A stretch of 64,000 bases of DNA from Paraniabella defluvii. GTDB lineage: Bacteria > Bacteroidota > Bacteroidia > Chitinophagales > Chitinophagaceae. Positions 1 through 9,912 of the stretch are shown piece after piece. Position numbers and translations under genes: made by a program. The stretch covers positions 1,984,001 to 2,048,000 of the forward strand of contig CP079215.1 of NCBI GenBank assembly GCA_019316985.1, read 5' to 3'. The notes beneath the pieces were generated by a model. That model saw only the letters and a program-made list of their open reading frames with translations, did not search any database and had not been told where the DNA came from. How positions within the stretch are numbered: the first letter of the stretch is position 1; each line of letters begins with the position of its first letter.

Positions 1-1032
1 CGTTTGCAAACTCTATCAAATCTAATGCATCATCAATATAAGGTTGTATCTGGTCTAACGGCACCACCTCGCCCGAATTGAACTGGCAGGCCATACCGCA
101 GTTTAAAATAGGCAGGGGTTCAGCGCCTATATCCGCACATAACTGGAAGTATTCAAAGAAGCCCAGGCCAAAGGTCTGGAAATAATCCGGCGCCGGCCGG
201 TGTGCAAATTCATAATTCCAGCGGTTAATCAACAATTGCCTTTCTTCCAAGGGACCCACTGTTTTTTTCCATTGGTATCTTTGTGCAAGGTCGTAACCTT
301 CTACAATACAACCTCCAGGAAAACGTATAAACCCCGGCTTCATATCAGCCAGCATCTGCACCATATCTGCCCTCATTCCTCCCGGGCGGTTCTTCCAGGT
401 ATCGCCGGGAAAAAGAGAAATCATATCCAGGTCAATAATGCCATTACCCTCGAACACCAGCCGCATTGATCCTTTTTCTTCGGTTTGACTGGCCGTAAAG
501 CTGGCGGCCAGTTTTGACCAGTTGGTTCCTCCGTCAGGTACCATTTCGGTATTACCTATAATTTCTTTATTGGCATTCAGTAATTCTACATACAATTTTA
601 CCTTACCCGATACCAGCCTGTGTAAAACCGAAAAATCGTAACGCAACCCTTTTTTAATACCCATTCCTCTAAAACCTTCGTTGGTTATTGATAAGGTTCC
701 CTTAGTTCTATTATTTACAGTAACTCTTACAAAACGCGGATTGGCTGTATGGGCTATACCCCTGTTTTGAATCAATACAGCCCCTTCCTCAGCCGGTTGT
801 TGCTCTACCTTCCAGCCCATCAGTGGCCTGGTAAATTCAAAAGAACGGTTTTTAACCAACTCCGCATAAATACCTCCATCAGCCCCAAAATTGATGTCTT
901 CAAAAAAACACCCCACATGGTAGGCTGAATAGGCGCTATAGGCTTGTTTACTGAAACTACAAAAGTCTTTTCCTGGGCCTGCGTGTAACCTCCTATTATT
1001 AGTAACAGTAGTAAAAAAACATTTTTAAGCAT
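1..1032 (-). CDS. Alpha-L-arabinofuranosidase, GH51 family (3' end outside window)
   Basis: Secreted glycoside hydrolase that releases arabinose from arabinan or arabinoxylan side chains. The start at 1032 gives a signal peptide (LLLLLIIGGYTQAQ). After a frameshift near 900, inside a run of seven A on the plus strand, the protein continues with FEDINFGADGGIYAEL, a carbohydrate-binding-like section, then the GH51 hallmarks GDTWKNRPGGMR, GFIRFPGGCIVEG and GMACQFNSGE up to the window edge. The catalytic acid/base and nucleophile glutamates would lie beyond position 1, so they cannot be checked. It is divergent from a NUDIX-type regulator at 1190, a family that controls arabinose genes in Bacteroides. 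The family call rests on several contiguous motifs and is firm; exact substrate is inferred. Confidence 0.86.
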
Positions 1033-1127
1033 TTTTTCGTTTTGTTTTTAAGTAGATGATGCAAATCTTTATTTTAGCATTGCCGCAATCGTTGTACAGG
1101 TAAATCAAATTTAATTGTTTTTATGAC

Positions 1128-1148
1128 AAATAAAATCTTTTATTTTTG
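1128..1148 (+). promoter_or_regulatory. Palindrome overlapping a Bacteroidota -7 box in the GH51/NUDIX divergent region
   Basis: AAATAAAA-TC-TTTTATTT (1128-1145) has two perfect 8-base arms. Its right arm overlaps TATTTTTG (1141-1148), a perfect match to the Bacteroidota -7 consensus TAnnTTTG, about 42 bases upstream of the NUDIX start. A repressor bound here could block that promoter and affect the divergent GH51 gene. No clear -33 TTTG was found at the ideal spacing. AT-rich palindromes arise by chance more easily than mixed ones, so confidence is moderate. Confidence 0.4.
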
Positions 1149-1189
1149 CTCTTTATTTTAATCTTTATAACCTTTAATCCATTTTAGCT

Positions 1190-1902
1190 TTGACTAAGGA
1201 GAAGAGATATCAGCATATCACCAAGTTTACCGTAGCGGTAGACTGTATTGTTTTTGGCTTTGATGGAACAAGGCTAAAGATTTTATTGGTAAAACGCGGG
1301 CTGGAGCCCGAAAAAGGAAAATGGAGTTTAATGGGCGGCTTTGTGAACGACAAAGAGAGCGCCGATACAGCGGCTAACCGCATACTTAAAACGCTTACAG
1401 GGCTTGAAGGTATTTACCTCGAACAGTATCATACTTTTTCTTCTCCAGACAGGGACCCGGTACAAAGAACTATTTCGGTTGCTTATTTCGCCCTGATTGA
1501 TATTAATAAATACAAAGAATCCATCAATACTGATTTTGAAGCCCAATGGTTTAATATCAAAGAGTTTCCCAACCTGATTTTTGATCACAACGACATGGTG
1601 CATCTGGCGCAGAAAAAATTACAGTACAAGGCGGCTTCGCATACTATTTTGTTTGAGCTGTTACCAGAGAAGTTTACATTGCCTTTATTGCAAAGTCTTT
1701 TTGAAGATGTTTTTGATACCAGTTTTGATAAGGGTAATTTCAGTCGTAAGATGTTATCCACAAAGCTCCTGATCAAGCAAAAAGAGAAGGACAAAAGCAA
1801 TTCTAAAAAGGAGCTTTTTACTATAAGCTCGACAAAAAGCATTACCAGGAAAACCTGCATAAAATTTTAAAGCTGATTCCCAATCCCAACCAGCTTTTGT
1901 AA
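1190..1902 (+). CDS. NUDIX-domain transcriptional regulator (AraR/NrtR-like)
   Basis: NUDIX-like sensor domain (about residues 10-140) followed by a winged-helix DNA-binding C-terminus. The N-terminal part shows FTVAVDCIVFGFDG, KWSLMGGFV and a degenerate NUDIX box lacking the catalytic EExxE pattern, as expected for sugar-sensing regulators rather than hydrolases. The C-terminal half (FSRKMLSTKLLIKQKEKDKS) is typical of the winged helix. Near 1811 one G appears to be missing; restoring it gives FYYKLDKKHY and an end IPNPNQLL with stop at 1900-1902, the normal family ending. The only start in frame is TTG at 1190. Placement divergent to a GH51 arabinofuranosidase supports an arabinose-responsive role like Bacteroides AraR; that role is inferred. 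Confidence 0.8.
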
Positions 1903-1910
1903 GTTATCCC

Positions 1911-1945
1911 CAAAAAAAAAGGAAGCAAATTGCTTCCTTTTTTAA
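1911..1945. terminator. Bidirectional intrinsic terminator
   Basis: GGAAGCAA-A-TTGCTTCC (1921-1937) is flanked by an A run on the left and a T run on the right, so it can terminate both the NUDIX gene on the plus strand and the converging YtxH gene on the minus strand. Confidence 0.85.
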
Positions 1946-1954
1946 TCGTTCTTA

Positions 1955-2269
1955 TTAGCTTTTAGGCTGATCCGCTTCGGCATCGGTTGCGGCTGCTGTT
2001 TCTTTATTACCAAAAATATCATTCATCCATTTTTCAGCTCCCGGGAAATGCTCTTTAATAGCATCGGTTCCTTTGGTGGTAAGTTCAGAAAAGTAGTCTT
2101 TTGCCTGGCCGGCTGTTTTTACTGCTTCGTCTTTTAAGTTATTGGCTTTTTCCTTAAGATTGGCCATCAGCTTTTCTTTTTCTTCGTCGCTCATACTGGC
2201 ATACTTACCTGCTGCCAGTCCGGCCAGCGCGCCCAAAATAAAAGTAGCTATGTGTTTATTGTTTACCAT
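1955..2269 (-). CDS. YtxH domain-containing protein
   Basis: Small 104-residue protein with an N-terminal glycine/alanine-rich hydrophobic segment (ATFILGALAGLAAGKY, about residues 8-23) followed by a charged, helical region rich in Lys, Glu and Ala and an acidic tail. This layout is that of YtxH-like proteins, membrane-associated stress or envelope proteins of unknown mechanism. The reading frame is intact. It ends next to a bidirectional terminator and lies downstream of, and co-directional with, the DPP11 gene, though 45 bases separate them and no operon link is evident. Confidence 0.75.
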   Translation of the reverse strand: MVNNKHIATFILGALAGLAAGKYASMSDEEKEKLMANLKEKANNLKDEAVKTAGQAKDYFSELTTKGTDAIKEHFPGAEKWMNDIFGNKETAAATDAEADQPKS

Positions 2270-2314
2270 AGTTGTATTTTTTTAGTTTCTTTAAAGTTAA
2301 CTAAAATTCCCGGC

Positions 2315-4453
2315 TTATTTTTTTGGATACACCAGCTTCATTTCATTCACCAAATGCCCGGCTCCGGCGAACTTATCCACTATAAACAATACATATCTGA
2401 TATCCACCATAATATTGCGGCAAATAGATGGGTCGTAGTTCACATCGCTCATGGTACCTTCCCAAACCCGGTCGAAGTTCAGGCCCACCAGGTTGCCGTG
2501 CGCATCCAGCGCCGGACTACCGCTGTTGCCTCCCGTGGTATGATTGGATGCTATAAAACAAACCGGCATCTTTCCGTTAGCCCCGTATTTTCCATAATCT
2601 TTTTTCTTATACAAGTCGCGTAACTTTTCAGGCACGTCAAATTCATAGTCCCCGGGTTTATACTTCTCCATTACCCCGTCCAGATAAGTATAATACTCGT
2701 ATTTTTTCCCGGTAGGAGGAGTAACCGTTAACATTTCCAAAAGCTACTCTTAAGGTACTGTTGGCATCGGGATAAAATGTTTTACCGGTAAACACTTCCA
2801 TCTGCGCTTTCATATACAACCTTTGCAGCTGGTTAATAGAGGTTTGAATTTTATTAAGTTGGGGAGCTACTTCATTATCATATAAATTAGAAATAGCCAA
2901 AACCAGCTGCGCACCCAAATCGGTATCTAATGCTTCAAATAATTTTCGGGGATCTGTATTTAACAGCTCTTTTACCTTTTGCTGATTAGCGAAAATGCTT
3001 TTGCTATATAAATCATCGGCCCAGGCTTTATAATTTTTAAATTTTGCAAATTCCTCTTTTGCGCGCGGTGCTATATACTCCGATGGCTGCTCGAGGTACA
3101 ATTGCATCATAGCAGCGAACAGGTCTTTATCTACTGTAAGGCTCATCTCTTTTAAAAAATTGTCCATCCATTTAATCTCGGCAATGAGTGCTTCTGCATA
3201 TTCGGGTTTATCCTTTTTAGAATTTAGGGCGCGTATTCTTTGTACTACTGTAAATAATTCTATTTTGCTGGTCGTTTCCAGATAATAATCGCGCGTTAGC
3301 GCGAAATTTTTTATTTTTTTATACCCCTCGTTGAGCCGGTTCAGCACATCGCCATAACTCGCTTTCAGCGCCGGATTATTATTCAATAACCGGGTATATT
3401 CAGCCTCATATTTTTGTTTTTAGCCACTGCATGGGTGTTGGTGAGTCCTAAAACCTCTCCCTGCCATTTTTTCCAGGCGTTGCTGATGCCCGCGTACTTG
3501 GAAGCGTATTGAATTTTAATAGCTTCGTCCGAACGCATATATTTATCAATAACCGCCAGCGCTTTGTCTCTTATTAAAATTTTAGCAGGGTCGTTTACCG
3601 TCATGATCTGGTTTACCGCTTCACTGGGTAAATACTCGGTGGTACGGCCGGGGAAACCAAAAACCATAGTAAAATCACCTTCGTTCATGCCGTTCATAGC
3701 AACAGATAACGACTTTTTAGGTTTATACGGCACATTATCGGGCGAATAAGGAGCTGGCTTATTGTCCTTACCGGCGTAGATCCTGAACATACTGAAATCA
3801 CCGGTGTGCCTCGGCCACATCCAGTTATCGGTATCTTTTCCAAAATTACCGATAGAAGAAGGGGAGCACCCACGAGCCGTACATCATTATAAGTTTCGGT
3901 TACAAACAGGTAGTATTTATTGCCTTCAAAAAAGGACGGATAAAGGCGCCCTGGTAGCTTTCTTTTTTACTTCGTTCAATTGTTGTTTTGCGTTTTTGTC
4001 TACCAGCGACTGGCGGATGTTTTCAGCCAGGGAATTATTCACATTCTTTAACACAGCATCTGTTACATCTTCTATTCTTACAATAAAGGTTACAAACAAA
4101 CCCGCATTGGGTAACTCCTCTGCATTGGTTTTTGCCCAGAATCCATCTCTTATAAAATTGTGATCGAGTGTTGAATGATTTTGAATAGCGTCAAATCCAC
4201 AATGATGGTTGGTTAATACCAAGCCCTTATCTGAAATAACTTCACCGGTGCAAAAACCTCCAAAGCTTACGATGGCATCTTTAAGACTGCCTTTATTCAC
4301 GTTATAGATATCACTGGCATCCATTTTCATACCCAGTGATTTCATTCTTTTCTCATTCAATGCATCCAGCAGCTGGGGTAACCACATACCCTCATCAGCC
4401 CTTGCCAAAATTGAAAACAACAAAACCGAAAAAACAATAAATAACTTCTTCAT
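2315..4453 (-). CDS. Dipeptidyl-peptidase 11-type S46 serine peptidase
   Basis: Periplasmic or surface exopeptidase that removes N-terminal dipeptides. The signal peptide (LFIVFSVLLFSILARA) is followed by DEGMWLP and the catalytic histidine motif TNHHCGFDAIQ. The catalytic serine motif GGNSGSPALDAHG lies near the C-terminus. The following GLNFDRVWEGTMSD carries Arg where DPP7 has Gly; in characterised DPP11 this S1-pocket Arg gives specificity for Asp/Glu at P1. Length across the gene is about 713 residues, normal for S46. Frameshifts near 3930, 3820, 3385-3410 and 2700-2740 split it into four pieces, each matching the family in order, so the gene is probably intact in the organism. DPP11 helps asaccharolytic or proteolytic Bacteroidota feed on peptides. 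Confidence 0.88.
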
Positions 4454-5087
4454 ACTAACTTTTTTGAAACATTTTACCCTGTTTATGAACAGGTGCGGTT
4501 GTTTTACACAACCCTATTACGGGATTAAAATAAAAGATGCCTTCTTAGCAAGCAAGTGTACAACCGGCCTTTTTGAAAAGACTACTCATTATAAAACGGT
4601 AGTTGTAACACTATTTCTCCCCAAAGATATGTGAATAGACCTTCAAAAATGTGGATATCCCCTGTGAAACGTTTATATGAAATGTGATTAATGGGTCGTA
4701 AAACTGATCCGGCCCGTGAGGCAGTTGAAAAGTTAGTTTCACTAAAATTATACCTCAGATATTAACACAATGTAAAATTAAAATGAACCAAAATTTTATT
4801 AAGAATACAAAATCCACAGATTTGTGTATAACACCCTTAAAACAGGGCCAGGCGCTAGATGCTTATGTGAATTACTATTGATTTCCTGTGGAAAACAATA
4901 AACTTCTAATTTTGTAATAGATGTGAATTATGAGTTATCCACTAATTCACACTACTAATAATAATAAGTTTTCTTTTTAAAAATATATATATAATTATTA
5001 TTAGGATAAAAGGAAGGGCAACAAAAATTCTTTCAGAAAATTTCAAGTTGCAACGTATCATTGCACCGGATTTAAAACTTTTACACC
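4454..5087. other. AT-rich intergenic region with DnaA-box cluster, candidate oriC
   Basis: No gene is visible in these 634 bases. Boxes resembling TTATNCACA occur on both strands: TTTTACACA 4502-4510; reverse-strand TTATACACA (read as TGTGTATAA, 4823-4831), TTTTCCACA (TGTGGAAAA, 4887-4895) and ATATCCACA (TGTGGATAT, 4650-4658); TTATCCACT 4935-4943; and TAATTCACA three times (4866-4874 and 4922-4930 reverse, 4943-4951 forward). The cluster is followed by a strongly AT-rich stretch (4952-5005) that could be the unwinding element. Genes point away on both sides, and two parS sites lie 7.4 kb to the right. The call is inference from motif clustering; dnaA itself is not in the window. Confidence 0.5.
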
Positions 5088-6096
5088 ATGGAAGCAGGAG
5101 TATTGGAAAGCGCAAAACTGGAACTGGACGCCAAAGGTTTTTGGATGTTGATGTGGATCCTACTTTGGATTTTCGAAGAGATCAATAAACTGAAGAAAGA
5201 AAAGAATGCTGTTATACTGGCGCATTATTACCAGGAGCCGGATATACAGGATATAGCGGATTATATAGGGGACAGTTTGGGTTTGGCGCAGGAAGCGGAG
5301 AAGACGGATGCGGACATGATTGTTTTTGCCGGCGTTCACTTTATGGCAGAAACGGCGAAGATTTTAAATCCAACCAAAAAGGTAGTGATACCCGATTTTA
5401 AAGCGGGATGCTCATTAAGCGACAGCTGCCCGCCCCCGTTGTTCCAGAAATTTAAAGAGCAACATCCCGATCATGTGGTGGTGAGCTATATCAATTGCAG
5501 TGCGGGTATAAAAGCGTTGAGCGACGTGATTGTAACCAGCAGCAACGCACGCATTATTGTGGATAGTTTTCCGAAAGATCAGAAGATCATTTTTGCACCA
5601 GACAAAAACCTGGGAGCTTATATCAACAAGGTTACAGGACGTGATATGTTGCTGTGGAACGGTGCCTGTTATGGTACACGAAATTTTCAGCCTGGAGCAT
5701 ATCACCAAATTGAAGCAGCAGCATCCGAATGCAAAATTTATTGCTCATCCAGAGTGTGAAGAGCCTGTTTTGAAGCTGGCAGATTTTGTAGGATCTACTA
5801 CAGGGCTATTAAAGTATACAATAGAGAACGAAGCCACCGAGTTTATTGTAGCTACTGAAACAGGCATTTTGCACCAGATGGAGAAGTCGAGCCCCAATAA
5901 GAAATTTATACCAGCTCCTCCTGACAATGGTTGTGCCTGCAACGATTGCCCGCACATGAAGCGCAATACACTGGAGAAGATCTACCTGTGTATGAAGTAT
6001 GAAATGCCTGATATTATTATGGATGAAGCATTAAGACTGGCAGCGAAGAAGCCTATAGACCGGATGCTGGAGATCAGCAAGCAGGCGGGTTTATAA
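5088..6096 (+). CDS. nadA: Quinolinate synthase
   Basis: Iron-sulfur enzyme condensing iminoaspartate with dihydroxyacetone phosphate to quinolinate in de novo NAD synthesis, cytoplasmic. Visible motifs: [75 protein letters not shown], and the C-terminal [16 protein letters not shown] cluster motif. Two single T losses near 5138 and 5164 garble the N-terminus: restoring them turns the odd [11 protein letters not shown] into [12 protein letters not shown], a normal NadA start. A third shift near 5680-5690 separates the C-terminal half. Restored length is about 336 residues. The nearby nadD (11136) serves the same pathway but is not in the same operon. Confidence 0.93.
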
Positions 6097-6113
6097 AAAT
6101 AATTTGATAATAA

Positions 6114-6150
6114 GAAGAGGCAGTACATTAAATACTGCCTCTTTATTTTT
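6114..6150 (+). terminator. Intrinsic terminator of nadA
   Basis: Stem AGAGGCAGTA (6116-6125) pairs with TACTGCCTCT (6133-6142) and is followed by TTATTTTT. An upstream A-rich flank could also let it work for the converging oxidoreductase gene. Confidence 0.8.
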
Positions 6151-6162
6151 ATAGTTCCTATA

Positions 6163-7210
6163 TTATAATGTAACTACTCTTCTTTCTTTGCTACTCAGCA
6201 GCGCAGCATCTATGATGCGCATGGTTAATACCGCATCGGCAGCAGGCACCGGATTGGGCTTTCCGTTAGCGAGGGCCTGGTATACATCGTCGTAATACAG
6301 CATATAGTTGCCCATTTCAGAGCGGGTTTCTTTACGTACTGTTTCTCCGTTGACGGTAGTGTGTAAAGTCCATCGAAGCCTTCGGGCGTTGGTATCCAGG
6401 GTGCGAGGGAGGGTATAGTGTCTTCCAGCAATTTTACTTCCTGCAGGTCTGAACGTTGTTGCATAAAAGTACCATTGGCTCCATTGATGATATAAGCATA
6501 ATAAGATTCACGTGCAAACACGGTACCTTTTATTCTTACGCGGAAGGGACGTGGGTAATACAAAAGCACTTCAAAATAATCATTGGCAATCATATTGTCG
6601 CGCATGGCAAATACATCTGCAAATACAGCTTCGGGAAACCCAAATAATTGTATAGCCTGATCAATGATATGCGCCCCAGATCGTGCAGGTTGCCTGCTCC
6701 CGGTTTATCGCCTTCTTTGTGGTCTTTACCGCTGTGGCCTGTGCGATAGCGGTCGAATCTCATTTCTGCTTCTTTTAATTCTCCTAATAGATTTTGCTGC
6801 ACTACATTTTTTATTGCCCTGTAGTCGCCATCATAGCGCCGGTTTTGGTAAACAATCAATAATAATTTTTTTGCCTTGGCCAGGTCATCGAGTTCTTTGG
6901 CTTCTGCTGCGTTTACGGTAAAGGGTTTTTCCACAATGATATGCTTGCCTGCATTCAATGCAGCTTTTGCATATTCGAAATGAGTTTGTACAGGCGTATT
7001 TACAACAATCAATTCTAATGTTTCGTCGGCTATCAATTCGTCAAAAGATCTGTAAAGCTTGGCGTCAGCATATTTTATTCTGGATTCTTCTTTATGTCTT
7101 TCTACAATAGCGCTCAGTTCAAAATAGGGATGTGCCTGTATAAACGGCGCATGGAATAATTTTCCACTCATTCCATAAGATGCGATGCCTGTTTTGATAA
7201 TACGTGACAT
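6163..7210 (-). CDS. Gfo/Idh/MocA family NAD(P)-dependent oxidoreductase
   Basis: Cytoplasmic sugar or polyol dehydrogenase of the Gfo/Idh/MocA family. The Rossmann N-terminus is IKTGIASYGMSGKLFHAPF, followed by HIIVEKPFTVNAAEA, which holds the conserved EKP lysine, and YQNRRYDGDY. The C-terminal domain is in another frame after a shift near 6675 (FEVLLYYPRPFRVRIKG), and a third frame takes over near 6350 to the end RRVVTL at 6163. Restored length is about 349 residues, as is usual. Substrate cannot be told. It sits downstream of, and in line with, the arginase-family gene (36 bases apart), so co-transcription is possible. Confidence 0.85.
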
Positions 7211-7246
7211 AATTAATAGAGTTGATTTAAAGGTTGAAATTGAAGG

Positions 7247-8368
7247 TTATCGTTGTTGTGCCCTGAACCATCTTTCAGGTATTTCATTACTACCGGCAAC
7301 CAGGTAATCTTTATAGCTGCAGGGAATATATGTTTTATCGGGTAATTGCATCCACCAGCGCCGTGTTTTTTTGCTTTGAAGGAAGGTAGATTCAATTTCA
7401 GCAAAAGCCATTTGATATTCATTGAAATGTTCCAGCTGATCAAAAGAGGCTTCTTTTAGCCTGCGATAGCGCCCGTCAATAGTATACCAGATCATATGGC
7501 TGATTTGTTTGGCGGTCAACTCGTCGCGGTCTTGTTGTGGATTATAACCATAAATACCTATCGATTGCATATTCGTACTCATGCCTGCGTACTGCATCAG
7601 TATACATGCTTCCTCCCCGTTAAAGCCATTAGGTGTAAGCTGGTTCGAAGGAGCGTAGGCATTAGCAATGGCATTAATGTCGAACGAAAAAATATGACTG
7701 TTGCGGATGGCCGGTTCTACTTCTTCTATATCTTCTTTTACATGTCCAACCCTGAAAAAATCAAACTTCAGCTTATCTAAGGTTTGTAACATACCCGGGT
7801 GTACAAGATAGCTTTGAAAACCCAGGTGATTATAGTGCTTTACATAGTTAGGTTCGCCCGTAAACATTTCCATCAGGAAATTATCGTTTCTGGAAAGGCG
7901 ATTCCATATCAAGGTCTATAACAGCGTCAACACCGGTAATCTCAACTAATTGTTTAATATTTTTAGAAGCATTATACTGGGCGAGGGTAAGGTCCTGCGA
8001 GCCACCGATAATGATAACGGTTTTGTGAAGTAACTGCAGTTCTTCTATTACCGTTTGTAAAGCGGCTAGTGTATCGTTATAAGTTGCACCGTGTTTTATA
8101 TTGCCGATGTCGGCAATTTTAATATTTTCATGCCAGTAAAAAAGATTGTATAAATTTTTTCTGACCAGTTCTGGAGCATTGCTTGCCGGACCCAGATAAC
8201 CTCTACCTCGTTGTTCACCGCATCCTACCAGAATAATGTCGGCATTATCCACATCGGGAAAAGATTCAGTATAAATGTCGATAGAATTACCCAATTGACC
8301 GGGTTTATAAGAATCGTCACCAATAATGTCGGTGATATTTAATCCGCTTAAAAATCAATTATAGACAT
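7247..8368 (-). CDS. Arginase/formimidoylglutamase-family ureohydrolase
   Basis: Manganese hydrolase of the arginase-agmatinase-formiminoglutamase family. Metal-binding and fold motifs seen are IILVGCGEQRGRG, TVIIIGGSQDLTLAQY (GGxHx-like), VDAVIDLDME and FSFDINAIANAYAPSN (DxDxxDP-like). Breaks occur near 8352 (one T lost, restoring MSIIDFLSGLNITDIIGDD at the start) and near 7900 between DLDMES and SRNDNFLMEMF. The restored protein is about 373 residues, longer than classical arginase but like the Bacteroidota formimidoylglutamase-type proteins. The metal-ligand His of the first motif is replaced by Gln in GGSQDLT, so activity or metal use may differ. Precise substrate is not determinable. Confidence 0.75.
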
Positions 8369-8474
8369 GGGCGCAATATAGTTTATTTTAATAGTGGTTC
8401 ATGAAGCAGGCAATTAAAAGGAAATGCAAAAGAATAATTACTTTACTTTGCAGGCATACTAAACATTGTACATG

Positions 8475-9230
8475 ATGAAACTTCTTGAGAATAAAGTTGC
8501 GATTGTTACCGGAGCTGCCAGAGGAATAGGCGAGGCTATAGCTATTAAATTTGCGGAGCATGGGGCTCATGTGGCATTTACTTATGTTAGTGATAGCAGT
8601 GCCGATAAAGCAAAGGCGCTCGAAGAGAAGTTGGTGGCATTAGGTGTGAAGGCGAAAGCTTATAAAAGTAACGCCGGAGATTTTGAACAATGCGAGGTTT
8701 TTGTAAACGACGTATTAAAAGAATTTGGCGCTATTGATGTATGCGTAAACAATGCGGGTATTTCTAAGGATAACCTGCTGCTTCGCATGACACAGGAACA
8801 ATGGAATGATGTTTTGAATATCAACCTCAATAGCGTTTTCTATATGACCAAACAGGTTATTAAGCCTATGATGAAAGCTAAGAGCGGTAGCATTATTAAT
8901 ATGAGTTCTGTAATTGGTATCATGGGTAATGCAGGGCAGGCCAGCTATGCGGCCAGCAAAGCCGGCATTATTGGGTTTACTAAAAGTGTAGCAAAAGAAT
9001 TAGGTAGCCGTAATATTCGTTGCAATGCTATAGCGCCGGGATTTGTTGAGACCGATATGACCAGCTATTTAAATGATAATGCCGGAGCCGAAAAATATTT
9101 GGCAGATATTCCTCTAAATCGTTTTGCTAAAGCTGAAGATATAGCCAATGTTACTTTGTTCCTGGCTTCCGATATGAGTAGCTATATCACAGGACAAATC
9201 ATCAGTGCCTGCGGAGGTCTTAATATTTAA
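8475..9230 (+). CDS. fabG: 3-oxoacyl-[ACP] reductase (SDR family)
   Basis: NADPH-dependent reductase of type II fatty-acid elongation. Intact 251-residue SDR: cofactor motif TGAARGIGEA, NNAGISKDNLLLRM, catalytic Ser-Tyr-Lys as NMSSVIGIMGNAGQASYAASK, then NAIAPGFVETDM and the C-terminal ITGQIISACGG typical of FabG rather than generic SDRs. ATG at 8472 or 8475 both fit; the second begins MKLLENKVAIVTG, the usual FabG start. It stands alone, divergent from the arginase-family gene. A weak TAnnTTTG-like box (TTACTTTG, near 8444-8451) precedes it. Confidence 0.9.
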   Translation: MKLLENKVAIVTGAARGIGEAIAIKFAEHGAHVAFTYVSDSSADKAKALEEKLVALGVKAKAYKSNAGDFEQCEVFVNDVLKEFGAIDVCVNNAGISKDNLLLRMTQEQWNDVLNINLNSVFYMTKQVIKPMMKAKSGSIINMSSVIGIMGNAGQASYAASKAGIIGFTKSVAKELGSRNIRCNAIAPGFVETDMTSYLNDNAGAEKYLADIPLNRFAKAEDIANVTLFLASDMSSYITGQIISACGGLNI

Positions 9231-9272
9231 ACCCCTCGAAATCATTTTTGGATTTCGATAACCCTGACTGAT

Positions 9273-9835
9273 TTGAACAGGTGTATTAAATATATATTAT
9301 TTTCATTATATGTTATTTGTAGTTCGTTTGGTGTCTTTGCTCAGACTCAATACGACTATCATTTAGAGGCGGCCCGGGCAACAGGCATTCCGCCGATAAA
9401 GAACCAGGCTCATGTTACCTCGCTGGTAAAAAAAAAAAGCTGGTGCTTATTTTTGCTGGTAAGGGCTATAATATTGCCAGGCTCACTCATAGCCGGCCGT
9501 ATTTAAATCCCCGCTCTTACAAAGCGCTTAAAGAAATAGGTGCTGCCTTTTATACAAGAAGCAGGAAAACAGTTACGGTTACCTCTGTTACCAGAACCTT
9601 ATATGATCAAAGGCGCCTCTCCCGGGTAAATAGCAATGCAGTAACCAGCAAGCTAAGCTCTCATAATTACGGCTGCTCCTTTGATATATCCTATATCAGG
9701 TTCAACCGTAGAAAGGCACCCGATGCCAGGTTGGAAAAAATATTGCAGGATATTCTTACGCAGATGCAGCGCCAGGGAAAAATATATTTTATTAAAGAGT
9801 ACAGAGAGAAATGCTTCCATGTAACGGTAAGATAG
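9273..9835 (+). CDS. DUF5715-like exported protein with LAS/M15-type metallopeptidase motifs
   Basis: N-terminal signal peptide (YILFSLYVICSSFGVFAQ), then a region with SVTRT, SSHNYGCSFDISY and a C-terminal CFHVTV. The pattern SxHxxGxxxD followed by a late H resembles zinc-binding residues of LAS/M15 D,D-peptidases, which cut peptidoglycan cross-links, and the overall arrangement fits DUF5715. One shift in the run of nine A near 9430 divides the ORF: the signal-peptide part runs into KKKS, and LIFAGKGYNIARL continues in another frame. About 187 residues after correction. Start is TTG at 9273. Peptidoglycan activity is inferred from motifs only. Confidence 0.65.
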
Positions 9836-9912
9836 CACGCTTAATTAATTAGAACATTTTTATTGATAATCTTTACCTTTAAGAAGATTTTTTATTCATC
9901 ATTTTCAGCTTC

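Noticed and set aside
200-469. Plus-strand ORF of 89 codons
   Set aside because: It lies antisense to the GH51 gene, whose minus-strand frame shows contiguous family motifs; no protein-like features.
1328-1860. Minus-strand ORFs of about 91 codons under the NUDIX gene
   Set aside because: Antisense shadows of a recognised gene, with no family motifs.
2315-4453. Several separate S46 or pseudogene fragments
   Set aside because: Pieces follow each other in the right order and strand with small gaps, and similar breaks occur in essential genes, so one gene with sequence errors is more likely.
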